From NCBI RefSeq assembly GCF_000411255.1, contig NZ_KE150412.1, positions 549,609 to 613,608 on the forward strand: a DNA stretch of 64,000 bases, given 5' to 3'. Shown in pieces: positions 25,758-34,009 of this stretch (position 1 is the first letter of the stretch; each line of letters opens with the position of its first letter). The position numbers and the translations under genes are program-made. This DNA is from Paenibacillus sp. HGH0039 (GTDB lineage: Bacteria > Bacillota > Bacilli > Paenibacillales > NBRC-103111). A model generated the notes under the pieces. It was not told the origin of the DNA. It saw only the letters and a program-made list of their open reading frames with translations, and made no database searches.

Positions 25758-27109
25758 CTGCTGCCGATCCACCCTTCTCTTGCCGTCATATCCGGCTCTA
25801 CGGCATAGGCGCGCTCAATTCTGCGCAATTTCGTCAAGCCCGGCTGGAACGAGTAAGGCGCAAACGTGATTTCCGGAGGCCGGCAGCCGTGCCGGGCGAA
25901 AATCCCGGCCAACTCCCGCCGGAGCGGTCCGGTGACGTCCGGCACTCCTTCTTTCGTGCGGACCGATACCTCCAGACGTTCCCGGTCACGCTGGATGACT
26001 TTGTATTCGGTGATTCCGTCCGAAGCCAGCATCACCGCCCGCCGGATGAAATCCGGGAAGACCGGAACGTCCTGTCCTCCGTCCATACTCCGGCCGAAGA
26101 ACAAGTCGTCCGCGCGTCCGCTGACGGATTCGACCGCCGTGAACACCGAACCGCAGGGACAAGGTTCATCCCGGAGCGTGAGCAGATCGTTCAGCCGGTA
26201 GCGGATGATGGGCTGGGATGTACGGGAAAAATCCGTAATCACCGGCATAAACGTCCGCCGCTCGGAATCTACGTACTCCCGCTGAATCACGGCGATATCC
26301 TCATTGAGATGCAGCGTCCCGTGTTCGCAGGTTGCGCCCAGAAACCCTTCGGTGCATTGATAAATCTGGTGCAGCCGGGTGTTGAAAGCAAGCTCGATCT
26401 CCTGCCGGTCGACCGGTTCCAGCACTTCCGCGACGGAAATGATTTTGTTCGGCGCAATCGCCAGTTCTCCCCTCTGCTTCGCTTCCGCCAGCAGCCGGAG
26501 CATGGACGGCGGGGCGATCAGGAGAGTCGGCTGCAGCCGGCCGAGCCGCTCGATATGCTCCGGGACCGGGCGGATCATGTCGAAGAAGCTGAACTGGATT
26601 CTTCGGGATTGCACCGTCTGGTACAGGTTGCTGTCCGCCCGGAGAAAGAAGGCGATCCGGTGCTTCCGCAGCAGGGAACCCGGCAGAGCTCTCGCCAGGG
26701 CGGCGCCCGCCCACGCCGCTCTTTCCTCGGCGCTGACGATGAACAGCCCGCGGTTGCCCGACGTGCCGGAAGAAAGCCCGACGGTAACCCCGTTCAGCTC
26801 GGGGGTAAAGTCGCGCTCCCGCTCGGCTTGAAGGGCCGCATGGAGCGCTTCGTCCTTCGTGATGCCCGCGGTGTTCAGCTCGTCGAAGGCATCCATCATG
26901 GCCGTCTTGTCTATGGTCGGCCATTCGCGCCAGCTATCCGGCGGGAGACCTTCAAACAGGCGGGCGTAGAAAGGCGACTTGCGCCGGGTTTCTTCCAGAA
27001 ATGCCCGGACCCGCGCGTTTTGCCAAGCCTCAAGGTCTTCCCGGCTTTTCCATCTTTGCCCGTTCCATTTGGTCAGGGCGTATTGTTTGAGCAGCAGGAT
27101 GAGTTTCAC
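25754..27109 (-). CDS. Adenylate-forming enzyme (F390-synthetase/PaaK-related)
   Basis: A 451-residue protein with a GTG start that overlaps the upstream stop. The phosphate loop is VGLSSGTSGNRGLFIVS (about residues 108-124). Further motifs are SVAEVLEP, YQCTEGFLGATCEHG and YRLNDLLTL. PCPCGS is a cysteine cluster typical of the PaaK/CapK group. The family activates carboxylic acids with ATP and commonly passes them to a thiol or amine acceptor. It closely resembles the group called 'F390 synthetase-related' or probable adenylate-forming enzymes (TIGR02304 as I recall), whose substrate is unknown. Confidence 0.82.
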   Translation of the reverse strand: MKLILLLKQYALTKWNGQRWKSREDLEAWQNARVRAFLEETRRKSPFYARLFEGLPPDSWREWPTIDKTAMMDAFDELNTAGITKDEALHAALQAERERDFTPELNGVTVGLSSGTSGNRGLFIVSAEERAAWAGAALARALPGSLLRKHRIAFFLRADSNLYQTVQSRRIQFSFFDMIRPVPEHIERLGRLQPTLLIAPPSMLRLLAEAKQRGELAIAPNKIISVAEVLEPVDRQEIELAFNTRLHQIYQCTEGFLGATCEHGTLHLNEDIAVIQREYVDSERRTFMPVITDFSRTSQPIIRYRLNDLLTLRDEPCPCGSVFTAVESVSGRADDLFFGRSMDGGQDVPVFPDFIRRAVMLASDGITEYKVIQRDRERLEVSVRTKEGVPDVTGPLRRELAGIFARHGCRPPEITFAPYSFQPGLTKLRRIERAYAVEPDMTAREGWIGSR

Positions 27110-27951
27110 AGGAGTTCAATGCCCTCCTTTCCGCAAAGTTCCCAGGCTTCCGCACAATGGGTAAAAAGAAGGCGCATCTCCGGCTGCCTGCGGTGCAGCT
27201 CCACGAGATTGCCGAAAGTACGTTTGTAGTCCCGCCTGCCGTCGAACAAAATAAAAGCGGGCGGACTGGGCAGCCGGTTTTCCCGCACGGCCTGCGCCGA
27301 CCAGCTTGCGTCCGCGCCGAGCAGCACGGGATTTCCGTCCGTTCCCCTCAGAAAGACGCCGATCTGGTGAGCGGCATGGCCGGAAAGATCCACGGCGGTC
27401 ACACTCCCGTCGCCAAAGAGGTCCCAGCCCCGCTCGAACGGGCGGCACGCGGCGGGCAGCGCCGCTTCCTGGCACTGCTCCACCCAGTTTGCCCGGGTCT
27501 CGAAATCCGGAGGAATCAAGTCCGGGAGCACCGCTCTTTTTACCGCAGCCAGACCTTTTAAGGAAGCGACCGAATCATAGCCCGCCTTCGAGCAGATGAA
27601 CTTCGCGTTCGGAAAGTCCGCCAGCCCGCAGATGTGATCCGCATGAAAATGCGAAATTATGACCGCAGTCACATCCTCCGGAGCGTATCCGGCCGCCCTT
27701 ACATGCTCCGCGGCGGTTAGATGTCCCCCCGTCTCCACCGGAGTCGTCCAGCGGTACAGCGCATAGGGAAGCCGGCGTGTCGCCTCCGCAAAACGCGGGG
27801 AATATCCCGTATCAAACAAAATTAACCCTTCGGACAGATGTTCAAGCATGGCAAAAAGGCCCGGAAACGCGACGGACCGCCATTTCCCCCCGCGGAGTGA
27901 CAGGATCTCCAACTGCTTGCAGGTACCCGTGCAGTGCATCGTCAGTTTCAT
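27106..27951 (-). CDS. MBL-fold metallohydrolase
   Basis: A 281-residue protein starting at the ATG at 27951, which overlaps the upstream stop as ATGA. The metal motif ISHFHADHICGL holds H-x-H-x-D-H, followed by DLSGHAAHQIG (third His), LLGADASW (Asp) and LFTHCAEAW (last His). A complete dinuclear metal site is therefore visible. The N-terminal CTGTCKQLE is unusual. MBL enzymes in biosynthetic clusters act as thioesterases or lactonases. I infer release or editing of an acyl intermediate. Confidence 0.87.
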   Translation of the reverse strand: MKLTMHCTGTCKQLEILSLRGGKWRSVAFPGLFAMLEHLSEGLILFDTGYSPRFAEATRRLPYALYRWTTPVETGGHLTAAEHVRAAGYAPEDVTAVIISHFHADHICGLADFPNAKFICSKAGYDSVASLKGLAAVKRAVLPDLIPPDFETRANWVEQCQEAALPAACRPFERGWDLFGDGSVTAVDLSGHAAHQIGVFLRGTDGNPVLLGADASWSAQAVRENRLPSPPAFILFDGRRDYKRTFGNLVELHRRQPEMRLLFTHCAEAWELCGKEGIELL

Positions 27952-28943
27952 GCGTGTCCCTCCTGTTCCCGCCACCACAAGCTGAACCGCCGGATGCCGT
28001 CCGCGACGGAAACCCGGGGCTTGTAGCCGAGCTCCCGCTCCGCTTTGGAAATATCCAGCGTCTGGCTGAAGGCCAGCAGCGCCACCGTGTATCTCGTGAG
28101 CATCGGTTCTTTGCGCGCGAAAGGAAGTGCGGCGAACGCTTCCATCGCCGCCGCCGCGCCGTAAGCTGCCGGATACGGAACCTTCCGGGCGCGGAAGGGC
28201 ATCTCCAGCAGCCGGAAAAGCTCCGCCAGCAGCTCGTACACATAGACGGGCTCTCCGTTGGTGATGTTATACTTCTGCCCGTCACAGGTCTTATCGGCGC
28301 GGGCGCAGCACAGAAGCGCTTCCGTCACGTTGTCCACGTAGGTGACATCCATAAACGCGCGTCCGCCGCCGAAAACGGGCACGAACTTCTCCTCGTTGGC
28401 CCGCAGCAGACGCGGGAAAATCGCCGTGTCACCGGGACCGAAAAGCCCTCTCGGCCGGATCGTGATCACCGGAAGACCGGCCTTGCGGGCGGCGTCCAGT
28501 TCGCTTTCCGCCAGACGTTTCGTCTGCGCGTAGGCATTGACGCCTCTCATCGGCAGCGGTTCTTCTTCGGAGATGCCGTAGCGGTCCCGGTAGTCGAAAT
28601 AGATCGACGGGGTGGACACATGAACGAGTCGCCGGACGCCGTGCTTCATGCAGCCCCGGATGATCTGCCGCGTCCCGGTCACATTGGATGTGTAGAAATC
28701 GCGGTAAACCCCCCACGGAGAGGACATCGCTCCGCAGTGGAAAACAATCTCGTGGCCGCGGACGGCCTCCGGCATTTCTTCCGACGCCAGGTCCATCCGC
28801 GCAAAGTCGGCCCCTTCTTGCGCCAGCTTTCTTCCGGCTTCCGGGTTGCGGCCGACCGCCGTCACCTCATAACCTTCCTCCAGCAGGCGGCGGATCAGAT
28901 TTCCTCCGAGAAAACCTGTCGCCCCCGTCACTAACGCTTTCAT
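27948..28943 (-). CDS. NAD(P)-dependent epimerase/3-oxoacid-reductase-like SDR (OleD-like)
   Basis: A 331-residue extended SDR. I chose the ATG at 28943, immediately before the nucleotide-binding motif VTGATGFLGGNLI. The catalytic Tyr-x3-Lys is in AYAQTKRLAE, preceded by the serine in VHVSTPSIYF. FGGGRAFMDVTYVDNV and NITNGEPVYVYEL are further family blocks. It resembles OleD-type 2-alkyl-3-oxoacid reductases and 3-beta-HSD-like enzymes. Next to a KASIII it could reduce a beta-keto intermediate. Its start lies inside the end of the ATP-grasp gene. Confidence 0.83.
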   Translation of the reverse strand: MKALVTGATGFLGGNLIRRLLEEGYEVTAVGRNPEAGRKLAQEGADFARMDLASEEMPEAVRGHEIVFHCGAMSSPWGVYRDFYTSNVTGTRQIIRGCMKHGVRRLVHVSTPSIYFDYRDRYGISEEEPLPMRGVNAYAQTKRLAESELDAARKAGLPVITIRPRGLFGPGDTAIFPRLLRANEEKFVPVFGGGRAFMDVTYVDNVTEALLCCARADKTCDGQKYNITNGEPVYVYELLAELFRLLEMPFRARKVPYPAAYGAAAAMEAFAALPFARKEPMLTRYTVALLAFSQTLDISKAERELGYKPRVSVADGIRRFSLWWREQEGHA

Positions 28944-30117
28944 AGTAACCATTCCATTCGATGTCGTAAGTGGTAATCTCTTTAAGCGGCACACGTTTTG
29001 CCCGCGCTTCTCTCCATAAGTCCAGCAAAATCCGGCCTTGGGCCAGAGCAGGTCCCCAGTCGCCCGGACTGAAAATCACATCCCTGCCCCGCGCAAGGCT
29101 GGTAATCCAGTGACGCAGCCCGGCAGGCGTTCCGCACGCGGCCGCTCCGTACATCAGCATCGCAGCGGCAATCATCGCGGGACGGCCTCCGGGTGAAGGG
29201 CTTATAACCGTGTCCGTGCAGTCCGTCAGGGCCCGGTCTATTCCCTCATCGGGCGTAAACAGATGCAGCCCGCTCGTTGCCCGCGGATTGCACTCCAGCG
29301 GATAAATAACGCCGGCTTCATTGACGATAAAGTCAAACGCGATCTGTCCCGTAAACCCGATTTCACGGACAAAATGCTCCACCCATCCGAAGAGATCCTG
29401 ACGTCCGCAGGTTTTGAAATAAATAGTCGCGCCCCGTCCCGCCGTGAAATCCGCGGCGTAATCCGCATACGCGGTCAACCGGCCCTTGTGGGCAATGGCA
29501 TAGACGCAGTATTCCTGCCCTTCGACGAAATGCTGAGCGATCCAGGGATTCTCATGCGAAACGTTAATCCGGGGCCGTACTTCACCCGGACTGAACAGAC
29601 GTATGTGATTCGCGAATCTGGAGAAAACAGGCTTCAGCACCCATTTCCGCGTGCCCTCCCGTTCCAGAAGCGCGTGCATGTCCTCCTCCGTTTCCAGAAG
29701 GACCGTATGGGGTGCAGGCAGTGCCATCTCCTTTACCCGGCGGATAAAGGACGCTTTATCATGAAGGGCGATCAGCTTGCCGAAATCATCGGCCAGCACG
29801 GTGCAGCCCTGCAGCTTGTTCTTTATTTGAGCGATATAATAAATTTCTTCGCACGTCGGGATCAGCAGGTCGATGCTCTGCTCCAGGACGATTGCCTGCA
29901 GCGCTTCCGCAAAAGCGGACGGATTGTCCCGCGGTCCCGGGATGCGGATAAACTTCTCTATGCAGCGCGAAAAGCGCAGCAGAGGGCTTGCCAGACTGTC
30001 GGCCGCATAAATCGTATGGCCGAGGGCCGATAGCTGGCGGGCCAATTCCAGCGCGGCGGGCGCCCGGCCGCCGGTAATGAGGATGCGGCGGCTTCCGGAC
30101 TTCTTGCTAGTACTCAA
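28867..30117 (-). CDS. ATP-grasp enzyme 1 of the KASIII operon
   Basis: A 416-residue protein with a TTG start, overlapping the KASIII gene by 11 bp. The pre-ATP-grasp part RRILITGGRAPAALELARQL is followed by IRIPGPRDN and LIPTCEEIYYIAQ. The core has KWVLKPVFSRFANH, PWIAQHFVEGQEYCVY, QIAFDFIVNEAG and YPLECNPRATSGLHLF. It is clearly related to the enzyme at 24498-25757 (about 35-40% by eye). It continues about 25 residues beyond the shared DIEWNG end and overlaps the SDR gene by 77 bp. It probably ligates a carboxylate to an amine or hydroxyl. Confidence 0.85.
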   Translation of the reverse strand: MSTSKKSGSRRILITGGRAPAALELARQLSALGHTIYAADSLASPLLRFSRCIEKFIRIPGPRDNPSAFAEALQAIVLEQSIDLLIPTCEEIYYIAQIKNKLQGCTVLADDFGKLIALHDKASFIRRVKEMALPAPHTVLLETEEDMHALLEREGTRKWVLKPVFSRFANHIRLFSPGEVRPRINVSHENPWIAQHFVEGQEYCVYAIAHKGRLTAYADYAADFTAGRGATIYFKTCGRQDLFGWVEHFVREIGFTGQIAFDFIVNEAGVIYPLECNPRATSGLHLFTPDEGIDRALTDCTDTVISPSPGGRPAMIAAAMLMYGAAACGTPAGLRHWITSLARGRDVIFSPGDWGPALAQGRILLDLWREARAKRVPLKEITTYDIEWNGYYESVSDGGDRFSRRKSDPPPAGGRL

Positions 30118-31105
30118 GAAGAAGCCCGCCCAGGGACAGCCCGGCCGAGATGCCGATAACGGCCGTCAAGTCTCCGCGTTTCAGCCGGCCCAGCCGGACC
30201 GCTTCGTGCAGCCCCATCGGCAGCGAGGCGGCGATCATATTGCCGTGATGTTCGATGATGTTCATCAATTTGTCGTCCGGAATCCGCAGCTTTCGCTGAA
30301 GCAGCCTCATCGCCATGGCGCTTCCCTGATGGGGAATGACGAGGGCGACGTCTTCCAGCGTGACGCCGGCTTCTCCGAACAGCTTTTTCAGAAAATCGGG
30401 CAGCAGCTTGGACGTCTTCTTAAACAAGGCTTCCCCCTGCATATCGAACAGGAAATCCGCGATACGATCCGGCTCGTAAGCGATCGAGGGCAGCTTGGAG
30501 CCGCCCCCTCGCACCTCGGAGAGCGCCGCGCCGGAGCCGTAGGTTTCTATACGGGAAGCCACGATCCCCGAGCTTTCGCCCGCAGGTGTTTTCCCGACTA
30601 CCACGGCGGCCGCTCCGTCCCCGAACAGGATCGCGCTTTCCGACTGGCTGTAATTCAGGCCGACCGAGGCGATTTCCGGGGCCACCAGCAGGACACGCTC
30701 ATACCGGCCCGCGTCGATCAGATAGGAAATCAGATCCAGACCGGCCAGAAACGACAGGCAGGTGGAGTTGACGTCCAGACACGGAATGCCCGAATCGCCC
30801 AGCTTCATTTCACTTTGGATCAGCGCCGCCGTACATGGAATGGGCTGCTCCGGAACCGCATTCGTACAAACGATGCAGTCGAGCTGCTCCGCTTCCAGAC
30901 CTGCGTCCGCCAGTGCCGCGAAAGCGGCCTTCGCCCCCATCTGCGAAACACTTTCGTTTTCCGCGTAATGCCTGACTTTTACCCCCGATTTTTTATACAC
31001 CCAGCCCTCGGGTTTGCCGAGCCTTCTATCCAAATCTTCCGCGGTTACCCGCTTTTCCGGCAGATAGGCCCCAGTTCCCAAGACCTTCACTTGTCGAGTT
31101 TTCAT
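30107..31105 (-). CDS. Beta-ketoacyl synthase III (FabH/OleA-like)
   Basis: A 332-residue protein with the full FabH-type triad: Cys116 in DVNSTCLSFLAGL, His259 in VIPHQGSAMAM and Asn289 in EHHGNMIAASLPMGL. LFGDGAAAVVVG is the family core. EHHGNMIAASLP differs from the usual GNTSAASIP of FabH, and the operon lacks other fatty-acid genes. It is therefore more likely a dedicated condensing or acyl-transferring enzyme (OleA-like, or an ester-forming KASIII) than housekeeping FabH. It is the first gene of the operon, so it probably sets the acyl starter. Confidence 0.88.
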   Translation of the reverse strand: MKTRQVKVLGTGAYLPEKRVTAEDLDRRLGKPEGWVYKKSGVKVRHYAENESVSQMGAKAAFAALADAGLEAEQLDCIVCTNAVPEQPIPCTAALIQSEMKLGDSGIPCLDVNSTCLSFLAGLDLISYLIDAGRYERVLLVAPEIASVGLNYSQSESAILFGDGAAAVVVGKTPAGESSGIVASRIETYGSGAALSEVRGGGSKLPSIAYEPDRIADFLFDMQGEALFKKTSKLLPDFLKKLFGEAGVTLEDVALVIPHQGSAMAMRLLQRKLRIPDDKLMNIIEHHGNMIAASLPMGLHEAVRLGRLKRGDLTAVIGISAGLSLGGLLLEY

Positions 31106-31213
31106 GCTGTTCCCGTCGCTTTCCGTTTATTTTAACAAGCTTCCTGCAGCCCTCTGCAGCTCCGCCCCTGGCGGAAACATGAAAAGGACCCGGTGCAGGC
31201 AGCGAGTCGAATT

Positions 31214-31223
31214 GACCTAGGTC
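31214..31223. promoter_or_regulatory. GACCTAGGTC palindrome upstream of the KASIII operon
   Basis: A perfect 10-bp palindrome 109 bp before the KASIII start. A candidate operator with no recognised regulator. Confidence 0.25.
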
Positions 31224-31271
31224 TTAAGAATCACATTCGACATTTCACCTCGTTTTCCTGCTTTTGTTAAA

Positions 31272-31296
31272 GCCGATAAGAATTCTCTTATCCGGC
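31272..31296. promoter_or_regulatory. Inverted repeat GATAAGA-ATTC-TCTTATC
   Basis: Seven-bp arms flanked by GCC and GGC form a stable hairpin. There is no immediate T-run on the plus strand, so it could be an operator or a weak terminator. Confidence 0.3.
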
Positions 31297-31416
31297 CTCC
31301 GCCCTCTTTTTTCTATGAAAGGAGGAAGTAGACAGGGACACAAACGGGTTGGCCCCCCCTCGCATATCTTATTGCATGTCTTTCGATAGATTTTGATAAA
31401 TGGAGATGAAGCGAGA

Positions 31417-32229
31417 ATGAGCGAAGCTTCCGGAAGCGGCAGAACCCCCATTGATGTTCTGATCCCGGCTATCGACAAAGATTTGGAAACTCTTCCTTTC
31501 GTCATTGACGGACTCCGCCGGCATGTCAAACATCCGATCGGCAGCATCTATATCGTTTCGCCCGACAGTCCCCGGATCAAGAAACTTTGCAAGGTTAAAA
31601 AATGCAAGTTTGTGCATGAAAATTCCGTTCTTCCCCTGACGAAAAAAGACATCCGTTACCGTTCCAAACGATGGGACCGCTCAGGCTGGCTGTACCAGCA
31701 GCTGCTGAAACTAAACGGCGATAAAATTTGCGGCAACCGCTATTTTCTCGTCACTGACGCGGATACCGTGCTTATTCGCCCTCACCGGTTTCTGGAAAAA
31801 GGCAAGCAGGTGTTCTTTACCCGGAACTGGAGCCACCAGGAATATTTCCGCATTCATGCCAAACTCCTGGGACAGAAAGCCACTTCCCGCCCTTCCTATG
31901 TCAACCACTATATGCTCTACGACAAAGTCAAGCTGTCCCGCCTGAAAAAGGCGATCTCGGCCCGTCACAAAATGCCGTGGTACAGGGCTATTCTCAACAA
32001 CCTGAACACGACCAAGCAGTTCGGTTTTTCCGAGTTCGAAACGTACGGCAACTTCGTTCATGCCAGGTATCCGGGCACTTCCCTGTTAAAACCCGCCCGC
32101 AACAAGGAATTCAAAAAAAGCATCCGGTTCGTCCCTCACAGCGAAAGGGAGAAATGGGCCGGCAAATTCCGGTCGCTCTCGTTCCATAAACGGGGAGGCT
32201 ACTATTTCAAAGCCAAAAAAGCCAAATAG
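31417..32229 (+). CDS. DUF6492 family glycosyltransferase-like protein
   Basis: A 270-residue protein starting at the ATG at 31417 after GGAGATGAAGCG; a TTG lies 24 bp upstream. The first strand PIDVLIPAIDKDLETLPF, the D-A-D motif in YFLVTDADTVLIRP and NHYMLYDKVKLSRLKKAI are typical of DUF6492 proteins, which have a nucleotide-sugar transferase-like GT-A fold. It is followed 59 bp later by a ManC-like sugar nucleotidyltransferase, which fits a polysaccharide or glycolipid role. The acceptor and sugar are unknown. Confidence 0.72.
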   Translation: MSEASGSGRTPIDVLIPAIDKDLETLPFVIDGLRRHVKHPIGSIYIVSPDSPRIKKLCKVKKCKFVHENSVLPLTKKDIRYRSKRWDRSGWLYQQLLKLNGDKICGNRYFLVTDADTVLIRPHRFLEKGKQVFFTRNWSHQEYFRIHAKLLGQKATSRPSYVNHYMLYDKVKLSRLKKAISARHKMPWYRAILNNLNTTKQFGFSEFETYGNFVHARYPGTSLLKPARNKEFKKSIRFVPHSEREKWAGKFRSLSFHKRGGYYFKAKKAK

Positions 32230-32288
32230 CAGCCGGTCGGCCGGCGAATTTTTCTTGACCAGCACTTTTCAGACAAGGAGGAAGGGTC

Positions 32289-33689
32289 GTGAAAATCATT
32301 TTGCTGTCGGGGGGATCCGGCAAGAGGCTTTGGCCGCTGTCCAACGAAATCCGGTCCAAAACGTTCTTGAAGCTGTTACCGGCGCCTGACGGCGGCAGAG
32401 AGTCTATGCTTCAGCGCGTGTGCAGACAGCTCGATGCCGCCGGGCTGCTCAGTTCGACATCTATCGTTACCCACTTCAGCCAGCTTGAAATCGTCCGAAG
32501 CCAGGTCGGCGAAAAAATTCCGGTTTTGGCGGAGCCGCACAAAAGAGGGACGTTCACGGCGATCGGTCTCGCCAGCCGGTACCTGCACACCCAAGGCATA
32601 AGCCCCGACGAGATCGTCTGTTTTATGCCTGCCGATCCGTTCGTGGACGCCGCTTTCTTCGAGAAGGTCGCCTCCCTCCCCTCTGTGCTCGCACAGTCCG
32701 GCGCCCGCATGGCTCTGATCGGCACGAAGCCGTCCTTCCCGTCCACCCAGTACGGGTACATCGTACCGGTGCCTGCGCAGAACCGGGAGGCAGTACCGTA
32801 TCTTTCCGTCGCGGAATTCGCGGAAAAACCGGACGAACAGGGCGCTTCGGCGCTCTTGTCCCGGGGAGCTCTCTGGAACAGCGGCGTGTTTGCTTTTGCG
32901 AATTCATTCATGCTGGAGGTTCTGGCATCGCGCGGTTTGCCGGACGATTACGGGCAGCTGCTCGGCTTGTACGACAAACTGCCGGAACTGAGTTTTGACG
33001 AGGAAGTCGTCGAGAAGACGAAGCCGATCGTTGTCCTCCCGTACGAAGGCAGATGGGACGACTTGGGGAGCTGGCAGGCGCTTGCTCCGCATTTGGAAAG
33101 CCGGGCCGTCGGCCCCGGCGAAGTATCCGACGATTCGGCGAATACGCACATCGTCAACGAGCTTTCCTCCCCTGTACATGTCATCGACGTGTCCGGGATT
33201 ATCGTAGCGGCAAGTCCCGACGGAATTCTCGTAGCCAGCAAAACAGGCAGCAGCCGGATCAAGCAAATCAATCCGGGTAAAGGCAGAGCTCCCATGTACG
33301 AGGAGTACAGGTGGGGTACCGTCACTACGCTCGGCAGTACGGACAACGCCGCAACGGAGGTCGTCATTCGCCGGGTTACCGTGCTGCCCGGCAGATCTTT
33401 TCCCTACCGGGCCCACGGCAGCGCGAAAAAAAGCTGGACGCTGCTGTCCGGTTCCGGCCAAATGATAATGGACGGGCATTTAGCCGTCGTCAAAGCCGGG
33501 GACGTCTTTTATCTGAAACCGGGCACAGGACATGCGCTGCTCGCGGATTCCTCCGGTCCGGTCGAGCTGATCGAGATCGAATTCGGTCCTGAGGGCGAAA
33601 AGCCCGCGTCCGCCGCACCTTCTCTATCTTGGGAAGAAGCGCTGCTGCTGTGCGGGGACGGCCGGGAACCCGATCCCGGGAAGGGATGA
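32289..33689 (+). CDS. Mannose-1-phosphate guanylyltransferase-like protein with cupin domain
   Basis: A 466-residue protein, GTG start after AAGGAGGAAGG. The nucleotidyltransferase domain (about residues 1-260) has IILLSGGSGKRLWPLS, then VLAEPHKRGTFTAIG and CFMPADPFV, then FAEKPDE and GALWNSGVFAF. A C-terminal cupin half (about 340-450) contains VLPGRSFPYRAHGSAKKSW and GDVFYLKPGTGHAL. This is the ManC/AlgA plan, a bifunctional GMP/PMI, making GDP-mannose from mannose-1-phosphate. The metal-binding cupin residues are only partly conserved, so the isomerase activity is unsure. It pairs with the DUF6492 gene. Confidence 0.85.
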   Translation: MKIILLSGGSGKRLWPLSNEIRSKTFLKLLPAPDGGRESMLQRVCRQLDAAGLLSSTSIVTHFSQLEIVRSQVGEKIPVLAEPHKRGTFTAIGLASRYLHTQGISPDEIVCFMPADPFVDAAFFEKVASLPSVLAQSGARMALIGTKPSFPSTQYGYIVPVPAQNREAVPYLSVAEFAEKPDEQGASALLSRGALWNSGVFAFANSFMLEVLASRGLPDDYGQLLGLYDKLPELSFDEEVVEKTKPIVVLPYEGRWDDLGSWQALAPHLESRAVGPGEVSDDSANTHIVNELSSPVHVIDVSGIIVAASPDGILVASKTGSSRIKQINPGKGRAPMYEEYRWGTVTTLGSTDNAATEVVIRRVTVLPGRSFPYRAHGSAKKSWTLLSGSGQMIMDGHLAVVKAGDVFYLKPGTGHALLADSSGPVELIEIEFGPEGEKPASAAPSLSWEEALLLCGDGREPDPGKG

Positions 33690-33716
33690 GGCCATCTTGA
33701 GATGGCCTTTTTTTTA
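33690..33716 (+). terminator. Intrinsic terminator of the ManC-like gene
   Basis: GGCCATC / GATGGCC arms around TTGA followed by T8, immediately after the TGA stop. Confidence 0.9.
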
Positions 33717-34009
33717 TTCCGCGCTGACAGCAACTGATGTGGGACACAAGTGGCCGGCCTTTAGATCGTGAAAAAAGGAAGAAAGGCATGCCGTTCGCCT
33801 TCTTCCTTTTCTATTTCCTTCTATAATCGTTCTCTTGCATACTGTGGGTGACCGCTGTCATAAGACACCGCACACCGCCGGGTAGTTTTCTTGCTTTTGT
33901 GTTTCACCGCTTGCCGTCCTTTCCCGCTTCTCAACCGGAGGCGATTAGCTTTGCCTTTCCCCTTTTAGCCATTCACTCCCACATTCTCGTTCTCATTCTC
34001 GTTCTTGCT
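33717..34009. other. Convergent intergenic region
   Basis: No gene seen. Besides the hairpin at 33771-33811 it contains a short ATTCTCGTTCTC-type pyrimidine repeat just before the alpha/beta hydrolase stop. Confidence 0.5.
33771..33811. terminator. Hairpin, probable bidirectional terminator
   Basis: GGAAGAAAGGC and GCCTTCTTCC pair with one bulged A, with an A-run before and TTTTCTATTT after. It lies about 200 bp beyond the alpha/beta hydrolase stop. Confidence 0.5.

Larger units (their letters stand above)
31106..31416. other. Divergent intergenic region between the KASIII operon and the DUF6492 gene
   Basis: No gene seen. It should contain promoters in both directions. Two palindromes are present: GACCTAGGTC at 31214-31223, preceded by TT, and an inverted repeat around GATAAGAATTCTCTTATC at 31272-31296. 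Confidence 0.5.

Noticed and set aside
25889-27229. 446-codon plus-strand open frame opposite the adenylate-forming enzyme
   Set aside because: It is antisense to a gene with clear motifs, has no ribosome binding site, and its composition is Arg/Pro/Gly-rich as expected for the shadow of a GC-rich gene.
27777-28934. 385-codon plus-strand open frame opposite the SDR gene
   Set aside because: Antisense shadow of an enzyme with intact catalytic motifs.
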